From Prevotella sp. CAG:755 (GTDB lineage Bacteria; Bacteroidota; Bacteroidia; Bacteroidales; Bacteroidaceae), in contig HF989170.1 of the NCBI GenBank assembly GCA_000431275.1, positions 36,327 through 62,220 of the forward strand: a DNA stretch of 25,894 nucleotides, in the 5' to 3' direction. The notes beneath the pieces are model-generated. The model saw only the letters and a program-made list of their open reading frames with translations. It was not told the origin of the DNA and ran no database searches. Position numbers and translations under genes: made by a program. Shown one piece after another: positions 1 through 7,995 of this stretch (position 1 is the stretch's first letter; the number at the start of each line of letters is the position of its first letter).

Positions 1-1656
1 CGTGTCGCTTAGGTATTTAATGTTGAGGCGGAACTGATCTTTTTTCACGGAATACGCGCCAAGGGAGTAGACGTTCTTCATCATCAGATCCCAGTTCCCC
101 ATGTCTGGTGTATTGGCTGTGTTTTTCAGCGCTTTGACAAAGAGTGCCTGTGTGTTGTCTTTGATGTTGCTTGACAGTTCACCGACTTGGTAAGTCTGAC
201 CACGATAGGTGTATTCGAATGCGACGGCTAGGACTTGGTCTGGTTGCAACGTTGTTTTCAGCGAAATGTAGCCCAATGCCCGGTTGATGCTGTATTCCGA
301 GCCGGAGAGCAGGCGGGCGTTGCCCAGTTTTTCATAGTCTGTTCCGCCAGAAAGACCAGCGCCGTCAAGGACGCTGTTGGTTTGCGTAATGTCGCGTGCA
401 GCGGCATAAGCAGTCGTAGCTGTGGTATACAGGTTGTTGGCAGCGTTTGAAGGAAGCCCCGTTCCGCCTGTACCTGTCCATATCGGATTGCTGATTTTGT
501 CGCTTTCTGCCAAGTCTGTAAAGGCAACGACGTTACGAGTATTTGTGGATGTTCCCGTCTTGTTCGTGACCCACACTTCTATGCGATTGATATTGATGCC
601 CGACATGATGTTCGGGATGTGGCGCATGTTCTCGTCGTAGTGGTCGCGGAAGTATTGTGCGAGGAAGAAATGGCGGTTCTCTTCGTAGTCGTCTGCCGAG
701 AATTCGTAGTTTGTCAATTGTACGCCTCCTTTTGAAGAAACGCTTTGACTACTTGATTTTTTTTGTGAAACCACGGCTTGCAGTTTGAGCTTGCCAAATT
801 GCAAATCAGTCCGGACACCGAAAAGAGACGATGTACCCCGGATGAGCGACGAGTTCGTCGGCATCGACACATTGCCGGCCTCTACGAGCTTGATGATTTC
901 GTCTTCCTTGCCTTCGTAACGTAATTTGAGGCTTTGGGCGTCGAAGTCGAATGTTGACTCGGTGTTGTAATTGAAGTTAAGGTTAACTTTATCTCCCACC
1001 TTTCCTGTGACGTTCAGGTTCACCTGTTCGTCGAAGTCGAAGCCAAAGACTTTCCGGTTGCGTTCTGCCAATGACGGATTATCAACTTTACGTGTATTGG
1101 CTCCGATTTTCAGTTCTGCCGAGCCTTGTGTCTTGATTTGTACTCCGCCTGGACCAAAGATTTTTTCTGCTGGCCCGAGGTTGAATTTCATATCCGTGAA
1201 GTCGAATTTGTCTTTACCTTTTGAATTGGCAAACTCTTCTTCGTTCTTTTGCCGGTAGTACGCCTGTAAAGAACGGCGCATAGTCCATTCTTGGTATTCC
1301 TCGGCTGTCATATAGAATGGTGCTTCGAGGAACGATTGTCCCAGTTTCGTGCCGACTTTGTACGTATTTGTGGTTTCGTCGTAAGTCGTCTCTGAACTTA
1401 GGTTTTCGGGGTCTTTCAGATCGGGGAGCTTGTCTTTCAGATCTTCTTGTGTACGCGCAACTGTACGTTTTACGTTCGCTCTTGGCGTCGTTGTAGTGTC
1501 GGGAGGGGTGGCCGGGATTTCCTGTCCGCGTGGGTCGGGCGCAGCGTCCCCGTGAAGTATGGGGAGCCACGGCGTGGCTGAAAGGCAGGCAAAAGTGTAT
1601 AGGCCTGCTGCTATCAGCAACGCGTGACGCATGAGTGGTTGGACTGGAAATTTCAT
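1..1656 (-). CDS. sprA: T9SS outer-membrane translocon protein SprA (Sov), N-terminal part, cut by window edge
   Basis: SprA is the giant beta-barrel that carries folded cargo across the outer membrane in the type IX secretion system. An uninterrupted minus-strand frame runs from the ATG at 1656 to base 1 (552 codons) and continues outside the window; full family members are around 2400 residues. After a hydrophobic N-terminal export signal and a Pro/Thr-rich linker, the frame shows family hallmarks: FDFTDMKFNLGPAEKIFGPG at about residues 148-167, a GGVQI-KTQGSAELKIG stretch, NPSLAERNRKVFGFDF, and a VNLNFNYNTESTFDFD strand followed by LIRGTSSLFGVRTDLQFG. A second in-frame ATG at 1632 would also keep the signal sequence. 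ruvA ends 21 bp upstream; a ruvA-sprA neighbourhood is common in Bacteroidota. Recognition is from remembered family sequence and is strong; what lies beyond the window is unknown. Confidence 0.93.
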   Translation of the reverse strand, partial: MKFPVQPLMRHALLIAAGLYTFACLSATPWLPILHGDAAPDPRGQEIPATPPDTTTTPRANVKRTVARTQEDLKDKLPDLKDPENLSSETTYDETTNTYKVGTKLGQSFLEAPFYMTAEEYQEWTMRRSLQAYYRQKNEEEFANSKGKDKFDFTDMKFNLGPAEKIFGPGGVQIKTQGSAELKIGANTRKVDNPSLAERNRKVFGFDFDEQVNLNVTGKVGDKVNLNFNYNTESTFDFDAQSLKLRYEGKEDEIIKLVEAGNVSMPTNSSLIRGTSSLFGVRTDLQFGKLKLQAVVSQKKSSSQSVSSKGGVQLTNYEFSADDYEENRHFFLAQYFRDHYDENMRHIPNIMSGININRIEVWVTNKTGTSTNTRNVVAFTDLAESDKISNPIWTGTGGTGLPSNAANNLYTTATTAYAAARDITQTNSVLDGAGLSGGTDYEKLGNARLLSGSEYSINRALGYISLKTTLQPDQVLAVAFEYTYRGQTYQVGELSSNIKDNTQALFVKALKNTANTPDMGNWDLMMKNVYSLGAYSVKKDQFRLNIKYLSDT

Positions 1657-1677
1657 TGACTGATGAGAAAAAACTGG

Positions 1678-2274
1678 TTACAGCATTTTAAGTGCCTGCT
1701 TGATGATTTGTTCGACAGGAAGAGACGGCTCGTTTTTTGCGATAGCCATCACAGTCTTTTGGACGGCCGCAGATGGAAAGCCCAACATGGTCAGGGCGGC
1801 GACAGCCTCTTCGAAAACTTCTTTGCTGCTTGAGTTCAATGTGCTTCCAGCCGAAGTTTCGGAACTGCCTGCTGACAATGCGATTTTGTCTTTTAGCTCT
1901 ACGATGATACGCTGGGCGGCTTTCGGCCCGATACCTTTTACGCTTTTCAGCAGGCGTTCGTTTTCTGTCCGAATAGCATCGCAGAGTTCGGCGGGAGTAA
2001 AAGCCGAGAGCACCGTGCGCGCTGTCTGGCCTCCTATGCTCGACACGCCAATAAGCATCAAGAAGAGTTCGCGCTCTTGCCGTGATGCGAATCCGTACAG
2101 TTGGTAGGCATCTTCGCGTATTGCCTCATAGACGTACAAGCGGGCTTCTTTCTTGCCTTGTATGGCTGAGTATGTATTAAGCGAGATGAACAGCCCGTAG
2201 CCTACGCCGTTGCAGTCGATGACTGCTTGTGTCGGAGAGAGTTCGGCCACTGTCCCCCGGATGTATTCAATCAT
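1678..2274 (-). CDS. ruvA: Holliday junction branch migration protein RuvA
   Basis: RuvA tetramers bind Holliday junctions and load the RuvB helicase during recombinational repair. The 198-residue protein has the usual length and begins with the typical MIEYIRG. An N-terminal OB-fold covers about residues 1-62, two helix-hairpin-helix motifs lie around residues 74-88 ([11 protein letters not shown]) and 109-124 ([10 protein letters not shown]), and a C-terminal RuvB-binding three-helix domain follows a variable Ser/Thr-rich linker at about 134-150. The frame stays open 13 codons upstream of MIEY, but that extension (beginning MNKKERT) is not family-like, so I place the start at 2274. It lies 81 bp downstream of the TRIC channel gene and 21 bp upstream of sprA, so co-transcription with the T9SS gene is likely although the functions are unrelated. 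Confidence 0.95.
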   Translation of the reverse strand: MIEYIRGTVAELSPTQAVIDCNGVGYGLFISLNTYSAIQGKKEARLYVYEAIREDAYQLYGFASRQERELFLMLIGVSSIGGQTARTVLSAFTPAELCDAIRTENERLLKSVKGIGPKAAQRIIVELKDKIALSAGSSETSAGSTLNSSSKEVFEEAVAALTMLGFPSAAVQKTVMAIAKNEPSLPVEQIIKQALKML

Positions 2275-2355
2275 TTTTTGCGTGTGTCTGCTGGTCCTTT
2301 CCTTTTTGTTCAAACGGCCGGAACGCTGCTTTATTGTGCGGGACGCGCCACTTCT

Positions 2356-3033
2356 TTATGCCTCTTCTTTTTTCTTTCTTTTCTGTGGAGTTGCTTCTTC
2401 ACCTTTGAGCGTGGGCAGACTGAGCTTGTATTTCACGGCCAGACAGCGGATGAGAATGACGGTGCCGCCACACATGCAAGAGGTGACGATTTCGTCGCAA
2501 CCGTAATAACGGCATATAATATATGCCGCTCCACCGATAACACAGGCTAGGGCATAGATTTCCTTGCGAAAGATAAGTGGAACTTCGTTGATGAACACGT
2601 CGCGCAGCATTCCGCCTGCTGCGCCGGTCATTGTTCCCATGATGATGGCTGTCCACCATGGCAGTCCGCATTGGAGTGTCTTTTCAATGCCTACGATAGT
2701 GAAAAGTGCCAATCCTATGGTGTCAAAAAGGAACCACGTCACTTCTTGCCGGATCAGTTGCTTGCCGAAAATGAGTACCCATAGCAAGGCCAGTGCCGAA
2801 CATATGAGGTAGAACGAATTGGTCATCCAAAACGGTGTGAGGCCGAGCATGACGTCGCGCATGGTTCCGCCGCCGACAGCTGTGGTCAGTCCGACAACAT
2901 AGGCGCCGAACAGATCGAAGTGCTTGGCCGAGGCCAGACGGATACCGGAAATGGCGAATGCGAATGTTCCGACGAAGTCCAGAATCTGAGTGAACGTAGG
3001 GAGTTCTAGGGCGGAGGCTATTTCGATGGCCAT
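2356..3033 (-). CDS. TRIC-family (UPF0126/YadS-like) membrane channel protein
   Basis: This is a 225-residue integral membrane protein of the prokaryotic trimeric intracellular cation channel family, also known as UPF0126 and including E. coli YadS/YicG. Two repeats carry matching glycine-rich kinked-helix motifs, GGGTMRD at residues 54-60 and GGMLRD at 140-145, as expected from the internal duplication of a seven-helix fold. At least six hydrophobic segments are visible. The C-terminus ends in a charged Lys-rich tail. Family members have been reported as monovalent cation channels, and YicG as a glycine transporter, so the substrate here cannot be fixed. The gene starts 18 bp after the hydroxyacid dehydrogenase stop and lies upstream of ruvA in the same run. 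Confidence 0.88.
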   Translation of the reverse strand: MAIEIASALELPTFTQILDFVGTFAFAISGIRLASAKHFDLFGAYVVGLTTAVGGGTMRDVMLGLTPFWMTNSFYLICSALALLWVLIFGKQLIRQEVTWFLFDTIGLALFTIVGIEKTLQCGLPWWTAIIMGTMTGAAGGMLRDVFINEVPLIFRKEIYALACVIGGAAYIICRYYGCDEIVTSCMCGGTVILIRCLAVKYKLSLPTLKGEEATPQKRKKKEEA

Positions 3034-3051
3034 GATGAAAGGATGGAGGTT

Positions 3052-4029
3052 TTAGGGGTTTACTACGTTGGTAGGGTGTCCGTTCATAAAATTACGGATG
3101 TTGTCGGCAATGGTCTCAATGAGGCGTTGGCGCGCTTCGAGCGTGGCCCAGCCGATATGGGGAGTGATGTAGCAATGTGGGGCGGTCAGCAGGGGATGGT
3201 CGGCACGGGGTGGTTCTTCTGAGAGGACGTCGCAACAGTAGGCTCCAAGGCGTCCTGTTCGCAGGGCGTCAGCTACGGCAATGTCGTCGATGAGCCTGCC
3301 GCGCGCTGTGTTCAGTAGAAGCATGCCTTGGCGGCATCCCGCGAGGAGCTCTGCGTTGACGAATGCCTGGTTTTCGGCTGTCAAAGGACAGTTCAGACTG
3401 ACAACATGGCTCTCTCTGAAAAGGTTGTCGATGCTTGTCGGCATGACGTATTCAGGAAGTGAGTCCTGGGATTTCGACGTGTAGGCAATGATGTTCATCC
3501 CGAAAGCGTGGGCGAGGCGAGCCACAGCACTGCCGATATGGCCGAAACCGATAATGCCCATTGTCTTACCGCAGAGCTCTGTGAGCGGTTCGTTCCAGCA
3601 ACAGAAGTCCTTGCTGCGGGTCCACATACCTGCACGGTTGGCTGCGGCATATTCTCCCACATGACTGGTGGCTTCAAGCAGGAGGGCCATTGTCAGCTGG
3701 GCAACGCTTTCGGTACCGTATCCGGCAGCGTTGCAGACTGTGACGCCGTGCGCACGGGCTGCGCGGATGTCGACCACGTCGTATCCGCTGGCAGCCACAC
3801 AGACTAGGCGCAGGCGGCTGAGCCGATCGAAATGCTCTGCTGTCAGACGGGTCTTATTGACGATGAGGATGTCAGCTTCGCGGGCACGTTGGACAATGTC
3901 TTCCGGCCTCGTGCGGTCGTAGGCGGTGAAGTTTCCGAATTGTTCGAATAGTGTCCATTCCGTGTCGCCGGGGTTGAGTGTGTAACCGTCGAGAAAAACG
4001 ATGTTTATGGGGGTAGTCGTTTTAGTCAT
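3052..4029 (-). CDS. D-2-hydroxyacid dehydrogenase, NAD(P)-dependent (glycerate dehydrogenase-like)
   Basis: A 325-residue member of the D-isomer-specific 2-hydroxyacid dehydrogenase family, which interconverts 2-keto acids and D-2-hydroxyacids. The nucleotide-binding Rossmann motif GFGHIG is at residues 161-166. The catalytic triad is recognisable: Arg243 in NTARGRL, Glu272 in the SEEPP stretch, and His291 in TPHIGWAT. Similarity to glycerate/hydroxypyruvate reductases (HprA-like) is suggested by overall length and the YGTESVAQ segment, but substrate cannot be read from the sequence. Its ATG overlaps the stop codon of the upstream plug gene in an ATGA arrangement (4026-4029), implying translational coupling. 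Pairing a metabolic enzyme with a T9SS component probably reflects operon packing rather than a shared role. Confidence 0.92.
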   Translation of the reverse strand: MTKTTTPINIVFLDGYTLNPGDTEWTLFEQFGNFTAYDRTRPEDIVQRAREADILIVNKTRLTAEHFDRLSRLRLVCVAASGYDVVDIRAARAHGVTVCNAAGYGTESVAQLTMALLLEATSHVGEYAAANRAGMWTRSKDFCCWNEPLTELCGKTMGIIGFGHIGSAVARLAHAFGMNIIAYTSKSQDSLPEYVMPTSIDNLFRESHVVSLNCPLTAENQAFVNAELLAGCRQGMLLLNTARGRLIDDIAVADALRTGRLGAYCCDVLSEEPPRADHPLLTAPHCYITPHIGWATLEARQRLIETIADNIRNFMNGHPTNVVNP

Positions 4030-5285
4030 TGGGGATTGAATTTGAAAGTCAAAGTGCCTACGGGTTCTTCGTAACGTGCTCCTTGCGCGCGGTAGTAGGC
4101 TATGATGGTGTATTCGTTCTCTGTCTGATAGTAGTCGCCTTCAGCCGGAGCCGTAAATCCCGTGCCGGGCTGCTCGTGGGGGACGAAGAGATATTGGTAG
4201 CTGTAATAACCTAGTTTCAGAAGCGGGGCGGCTGTGTAGCACCCAGACGCTTCGTCGTATGTCATGCGCCATTGGGCGTCGAGCCTGTCGTCTGTCCAGT
4301 TCCCGTTCAGGTAATAGTCGCCGTCGTCGCGTCGGGGCGTATTGAGGGCAAAGTGAACGAACACATAGTCAGCCTCTGTGTCGGAGTCGGCACCGTCCGT
4401 AGTGCGGATGACGCTGAGGCCGTCTTGGTCTTCGTCATAAAGATAATTGCGGCGGGGTTCGTCGACGAAAAGCGTGGCGTGGTAGTATGGGTCGAACCAA
4501 CGGATGTTGTCGACGCCGAAATTGCCACGACGTGTACTGAGCAGTTCAAATTTCCGGTATTCGTTACCGGCTGGGAATATGAGCTCGCGCGAATGCTCCC
4601 AAAGGAGGGCGGAGGGTGCCACAGCGGTCGCATTGGGGCGGATAACCGCGTTGTCATAACGGCGGTTTTGAAGGACGACGATGCTCAGCTCTTTGCGAGG
4701 TTCGCGCACGTTGAGTTGATTGAAATTCAGCCTGACCGTGAGTTGCTGGTGGCTATCGTTGCGGTCGATTTCCGTATCTGTCGACGCCGTGGCGGAAATG
4801 GTGACTTTGGGATTCACCACCGTGAAGAAAGCTTGTGCCACCGGTTGAGGCTCGCCCTCTGTGTCGTCGATGAGGGTAAGCTTATAGTTTCCGGCTAAGG
4901 TGATGCCTATTCGTTCATTAGGCAGGCGCAGGGCGTAGTGGGTATATTGTTGCATGGTGTTCAGGCTCTGTGTCTCTTGGTCGATAGGCTCCTCGCCATT
5001 GTTGCCTGACAGGTAGTCGCTTTCAAAGAGATCCTCACTCACGTTCCAGTCTGCGTCGCAGTGCTCGATGCGATAGAGAAAGCGGTGGTATTCATGCGAG
5101 AGGTAGTCGAACTCCACCGCAATGTGTTCGCCGCTGCTTAATTCGATGATGGGGGGGGCCGTAGGGCGTTCGGCTACGAACGTGCGCAGTGTCCGTATGC
5201 TATTGGAAAATGGAGTGTTGCGTTGAGCTTTCATGGTGAAGGCCAGCGCGCAGATTGTCAGTGTGATGAGAACCTTGGCTTTCAT
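4026..5285 (-). CDS. T9SS plug protein (DUF5103 family)
   Basis: A 419-residue secreted protein of the former DUF5103 family, now called the type IX secretion system plug protein. In the Flavobacterium johnsoniae SprA structures a protein of this kind closes the periplasmic side of the translocon. Residues 1-21 form a Sec signal peptide (MKAKVLITLTICALAFTMKA, then Q). Family-typical stretches include IRWFDPYYHATLFVDEPR in the middle, a YLNGNWT motif, a GYYSYQYLF strand, and a near-terminal YYQTENEYTIIAYYR. The ATG at 5285 is chosen because a TTG further upstream (5294) lies inside the promoter -7 element. It is the first gene of the run that ends with sprA, about 2.4 kb upstream of it, so the channel and its plug are probably co-expressed. 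Confidence 0.88.
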   Translation of the reverse strand: MKAKVLITLTICALAFTMKAQRNTPFSNSIRTLRTFVAERPTAPPIIELSSGEHIAVEFDYLSHEYHRFLYRIEHCDADWNVSEDLFESDYLSGNNGEEPIDQETQSLNTMQQYTHYALRLPNERIGITLAGNYKLTLIDDTEGEPQPVAQAFFTVVNPKVTISATASTDTEIDRNDSHQQLTVRLNFNQLNVREPRKELSIVVLQNRRYDNAVIRPNATAVAPSALLWEHSRELIFPAGNEYRKFELLSTRRGNFGVDNIRWFDPYYHATLFVDEPRRNYLYDEDQDGLSVIRTTDGADSDTEADYVFVHFALNTPRRDDGDYYLNGNWTDDRLDAQWRMTYDEASGCYTAAPLLKLGYYSYQYLFVPHEQPGTGFTAPAEGDYYQTENEYTIIAYYRAQGARYEEPVGTLTFKFNPQ

Positions 5286-5290
5286 GGCGA

Positions 5291-5299
5291 GCAAAGTTA
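5291..5299 (-). promoter_or_regulatory. Bacteroidetes -7 promoter element for the plug-to-sprA run
   Basis: On the minus strand this reads TAACTTTGC, a perfect match to TAnnTTTGY. A TTTC lies 20 nt upstream in place of the usual -33 TTTG. The element ends only 5 nt before the plug ATG at 5285, so the transcript would be nearly leaderless. Confidence 0.6.
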
Positions 5300-5374
5300 G
5301 AAATAAAAACCGGAACTGCGAAACTTGACTCCTGTCCTGCTTGCAGAATACGGAGAAAAACGTATACCTCGTGA

Positions 5375-5424
5375 GGCAGAGCAGGAACTGCGGCAGTCTT
5401 TCCTGTCACAGTTCCTGTTCTGCC
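5375..5424. other. Long imperfect hairpin upstream of the plug promoter
   Basis: The arms 5375-5390 (GGCAGAGCAGGAACTG) and 5409-5424 pair over 16 bp with a single G-U wobble and an 18-nt loop. It lies between the metallopeptidase terminator and the plug promoter in the 230-bp non-coding stretch 5286-5515. It may be a second terminator for the metallopeptidase gene or a structured RNA; no protein-coding signal is convincing here. Confidence 0.45.
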
Positions 5425-5463
5425 TGTTACTGTTCTTGTTTTTCTCGAAGCAGGATATGAAAA

Positions 5464-5488
5464 AAGCGCCCGCATGGACGGGGCGCTT
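5464..5488 (-). terminator. Rho-independent terminator of the zinc metallopeptidase gene
   Basis: On the minus strand AAGCGCCC, a 9-nt loop and GGGCGCTT are followed by a run of T. It lies 27 bp beyond the metallopeptidase stop codon. Confidence 0.8.
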
Positions 5489-5515
5489 GATAGATAGGCG
5501 GAGGTCCTCAGGCTG

Positions 5516-6202
5516 TTATTCGTCGCGGGAGCCGCCGAGGAACATCAGAATATAATAGACCAGCGTAGCCAGCGAACCGAGGGCTGCCACGACGTAGGTA
5601 TATGCAGCACTGCGCAATGCGCTGACGGCCATACTGTGGTTGCGTGGCGACGTGATGCCGGCAGTTTCAAGCCATGCGCATGCCCTGCGGCTGGCGTCGA
5701 TTTCAACTGGCAGCGTGATGAAGCTGAACAGTGTGGTCAGCGCGAAGAGAACAATTCCGAACAGCAGAACACCGGGAAACATGTTGATGGTGAAAACACC
5801 GATGAGTAGTATCCATTGCACCCAATTGGACGCAAACGAAACAACCGGCACCAGCGCGGAGCGCATTTGGAGCGGCGCGTAGGCCCGGGCATGTTGCACG
5901 GCGTGGCCGCATTCATGGGCTGCGACGGCAGCTGCGGCTATGCTGTTTGACTGATAGACCGATTCGCTCAGGTTGACGGTTTTGTTGACCGGATTGTAAT
6001 GGTCGGTGAGATGTCCGGGAGTGGATGTAACCGTCACATCGTAGATACCGTTGTCACGAAGCATTTTTTCGGCTACTTCGCGTCCGGTCAGGCCGGAGTC
6101 GACAGGGACGGCAGAATAGCGCTTGAACTTGCGTTGCAGGCTGGCCTGTACGGCATAACTGGCCAGTGCGAAGACGATGAAGATAATCCAATAGGAAATC
6201 AT
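5516..6202 (-). CDS. Membrane-anchored neutral zinc metallopeptidase (YugP/Zn_peptidase_2 family)
   Basis: A 228-residue membrane protein of the putative neutral zinc metallopeptidase family typified by Bacillus YugP. The N-terminal 20 residues form a transmembrane anchor. The soluble part carries the zinc motif HECGH at residues 96-100, with a downstream acidic segment (PVEIDASRRA) placed where a third metal ligand is expected. Two or three further hydrophobic segments lie at about 118-160 and at the C-terminus (about 200-222). The segment VNLSESVYQSNSIAAAAVAAHE just before the metal site is characteristic. Physiological substrates of this family are not established. The gene has its own terminator downstream and lies 84 bp from the rubrerythrin gene, with a hairpin between them, so it is probably transcribed separately. 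Confidence 0.9.
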   Translation of the reverse strand: MISYWIIFIVFALASYAVQASLQRKFKRYSAVPVDSGLTGREVAEKMLRDNGIYDVTVTSTPGHLTDHYNPVNKTVNLSESVYQSNSIAAAAVAAHECGHAVQHARAYAPLQMRSALVPVVSFASNWVQWILLIGVFTINMFPGVLLFGIVLFALTTLFSFITLPVEIDASRRACAWLETAGITSPRNHSMAVSALRSAAYTYVVAALGSLATLVYYILMFLGGSRDE

Positions 6203-6226
6203 ACGTATAATGTAGGTGAAACAAAG

Positions 6227-6258
6227 CAGCCGGTTGGGCGCTTAGGTCCGACCGGCTG
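6227..6258 (-). terminator. Probable terminator of the rubrerythrin gene
   Basis: Arms 6227-6237 and 6248-6258 pair over 11 bp with one G-U, around a 10-nt loop. On the minus strand the hairpin is followed by CTTTGTTT, a weak T-rich tail. It begins 28 bp after the rubrerythrin stop. Confidence 0.6.
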
Positions 6259-6286
6259 GTGGAAAGTCATAAACCAACTCGTGCGG

Positions 6287-6826
6287 TCAATAGTTCTCAG
6301 CACGTACTTGGAAGTAGCTTTGAGGATGTGCACAGACGGGGCATACGTCGGGCGCTTTCTTGCCCACGACGATGTGGCCGCAGTTGCTGCACTGCCAGAT
6401 GCAGTCGCCGTCTTTCGAGAAAACAAGTCCTTTTTCAATGTTGGACAGCAGTTTGCGGTAGCGTTCCTCGTGTTCTTTCTCGATGGCACCGACCATTTCG
6501 AAGAGGTCGGCGATATGGTCGAACCCTTCCTCACGCGCGTCTTTTGCAAAGCGGTCATACATGTCGGTCCATTCGTAGTTCTCACCCTCGGCGGCGTCTT
6601 TCAGGTTGGCCTCGGTGCTGCCGATACCGTCATGGAGCAACTTGAACCAGATTTTGGCGTGTTCCTTCTCGTTGTTGGCAGTCTCCTCGAACAGAGCAGC
6701 AATCTGGACATATCCGTCCTTCTTGGCTTTCGAGGCGTAGTAGGTGTATTTGTTGCGGGCCATGGATTCGCCGGCAAAGGCTTCCATGAGGTTCTTTTCG
6801 GTCTTGCTTCCTTTAAGTTTGTCCAT
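6287..6826 (-). CDS. rbr: Rubrerythrin
   Basis: A 179-residue rubrerythrin, a non-heme di-iron peroxidase that reduces hydrogen peroxide in anaerobes. The N-terminal ferritin-like four-helix domain (about 1-135) contains the carboxylate and His ligands, including Glu20 in [16 protein letters not shown]-type residues Glu53 and His56, and the second-half pair in EKEHEERY near 116-122. A C-terminal rubredoxin domain has the FeS4 ligands Cys146-x2-Cys149 and Cys162-x2-Cys165. Length is slightly below the 191-195 residues of some homologues. The gene stands alone between hairpins, with a good -7 element 28 nt upstream, and is divergent from pyrB. It fits an anaerobic or microaerophilic host that meets peroxide stress. 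Confidence 0.96.
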   Translation of the reverse strand: MDKLKGSKTEKNLMEAFAGESMARNKYTYYASKAKKDGYVQIAALFEETANNEKEHAKIWFKLLHDGIGSTEANLKDAAEGENYEWTDMYDRFAKDAREEGFDHIADLFEMVGAIEKEHEERYRKLLSNIEKGLVFSKDGDCIWQCSNCGHIVVGKKAPDVCPVCAHPQSYFQVRAENY

Positions 6827-6853
6827 TGTCTTAGTTATTTTAAGTGGTCTTTG

Positions 6854-6862
6854 GCAAAAGTA
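6854..6862 (-). promoter_or_regulatory. -7 promoter element of the rubrerythrin gene
   Basis: The minus strand reads TACTTTTGC, a perfect TAnnTTTGY match. It lies 28 nt upstream of the ATG at 6826. No clear TTG is seen at the -33 position. Confidence 0.6.
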
Positions 6863-6977
6863 CGATATTATTTTCTAATTGGCCTTGCGCTGTGAGTTTT
6901 ATTCGTCTTTTTTTTGTTTTATAATCAATTAGGGTAAAAAGCCGGCCGCAGGCGGGGGCTGTTTTGTTTTTTATGCC

Positions 6978-6986
6978 TAAATTTAC
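6978..6986 (+). promoter_or_regulatory. Possible -7 element upstream of pyrB
   Basis: TAAATTTAC matches seven of eight core positions of TAnnTTTG and lies 38 nt upstream of the pyrB ATG. There is no TTG at the expected distance. A GC-rich hairpin with T-rich tail (about 6940-6973) lies just upstream and could interfere with read-through from further upstream. Confidence 0.3.
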
Positions 6987-7024
6987 GGCTAAATACGTAC
7001 AACACAATAAATGACAGAGAAGTT

Positions 7025-7975
7025 ATGGAGGGAAATAGGAGTCTGGTGACGATTGCCAACCTGACGCGCGACAAGATAGAGTATTTGATAGAAATGGCGG
7101 CGGAGTTTGAGAAACATCCGAACCGCCGTCTGTTGGAAGGGAAAGTTGTGGCGACCTTGTTTTTCGAGCCGTCTACACGGACGCGCCTGTCGTTTGAGAC
7201 GGCTGCAAACCGCTTGGGAGCACGGGTGATAGGCTTTACCGACCCGAAAGTAACAAGTTCGTCGAAAGGGGAGACACTGAAAGATACACTCAAAATGGTG
7301 AGTAATTATGCCGACGTCATTGTGATGCGGCACTATCTCGAAGGAGCCGCGCGCTATGCCAGCGAGGTGACGCCTACTCCTGTGGTGAACGCCGGAGACG
7401 GAGCTAATCAGCACCCTTCGCAGACGATGCTCGATTTGTATTCCATCAAGAAAACGCAAGGCACGCTGGAAAACCTGCACATCTATTTGATCGGTGATTT
7501 GAAGTACGGGCGCACAGTCCATTCGCTCCTGATGGCGATGCGCCATTTCAATCCCGTATTTCATTTTGTGGCGCCGGCAGAGCTGGCTATGCCCGATGAA
7601 TACAAGCTTTACTGTCGGGCTCACGGCATCCGTTTCGTTGAAGACAGCCGCTTCGACGAGGAGAGCATCGCAGAGGCCGACATTCTTTATATGACGCGTG
7701 TGCAGCGTGAGCGTTTTTCTGACCTGATGGAATATGAGCGTGTGAAAGACACTTACATCCTGCGCGCCTCCATGCTGGGGAAAGCAAAACCTAACATGAA
7801 GATTCTTCACCCGTTGCCGCGCGTGAACGAGATAGCCTATGATGTCGATGATGATCCGCACGCTTACTATTTCGACCAAGCGCGCAACGGACTCTATGCG
7901 CGTGAGGCTATTATCTGTGATGTCCTCGGCATAACCCTTGCCGACGTGAAAAGTGACCAGACCATCATTCGTTAG
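7025..7975 (+). CDS. pyrB: Aspartate carbamoyltransferase catalytic subunit
   Basis: PyrB condenses carbamoyl phosphate with L-aspartate to N-carbamoyl-aspartate, the committed step of pyrimidine synthesis. The 316-residue length is typical. The carbamoyl-phosphate loop STRTR is at residues 50-54 within FFEPSTRTR, the 80s-loop segment [11 protein letters not shown] follows, and the HPLPR motif is at 262-266. The start at ATG 7025 gives a normal N-terminus. pyrI begins 20 bp after its stop, so the two subunits of the allosteric holoenzyme are co-transcribed, in the E. coli order. I see no convincing UMP-responsive leader peptide; regulation is open. Confidence 0.97.
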   Translation: MEGNRSLVTIANLTRDKIEYLIEMAAEFEKHPNRRLLEGKVVATLFFEPSTRTRLSFETAANRLGARVIGFTDPKVTSSSKGETLKDTLKMVSNYADVIVMRHYLEGAARYASEVTPTPVVNAGDGANQHPSQTMLDLYSIKKTQGTLENLHIYLIGDLKYGRTVHSLLMAMRHFNPVFHFVAPAELAMPDEYKLYCRAHGIRFVEDSRFDEESIAEADILYMTRVQRERFSDLMEYERVKDTYILRASMLGKAKPNMKILHPLPRVNEIAYDVDDDPHAYYFDQARNGLYAREAIICDVLGITLADVKSDQTIIR

Positions 7976-7995
7976 TCTTTCAAAAACTGAAAAGT

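Noticed and set aside
4272..4898. Plus-strand open frame of 208 codons opposite the plug gene
   Set aside because: A Val-rich mirror frame of a recognised DUF5103 gene without features of its own.
5200..5475. Minus-strand open frame of 91 codons upstream of and overlapping the plug start
   Set aside because: Its Thr/Arg-rich repeats come from the hairpin sequence, and it overlaps the plug signal peptide in another frame.
5999..6895. Plus-strand open frame of 298 codons across metallopeptidase and rubrerythrin
   Set aside because: It is antisense to two well-recognised genes and a terminator, and its translation shows no family features.
6989..7879. Minus-strand open frame of 296 codons opposite pyrB
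   Set aside because: It is antisense to an unmistakable pyrB; the composition (His/Arg/Val-rich) is typical of a shadow frame.
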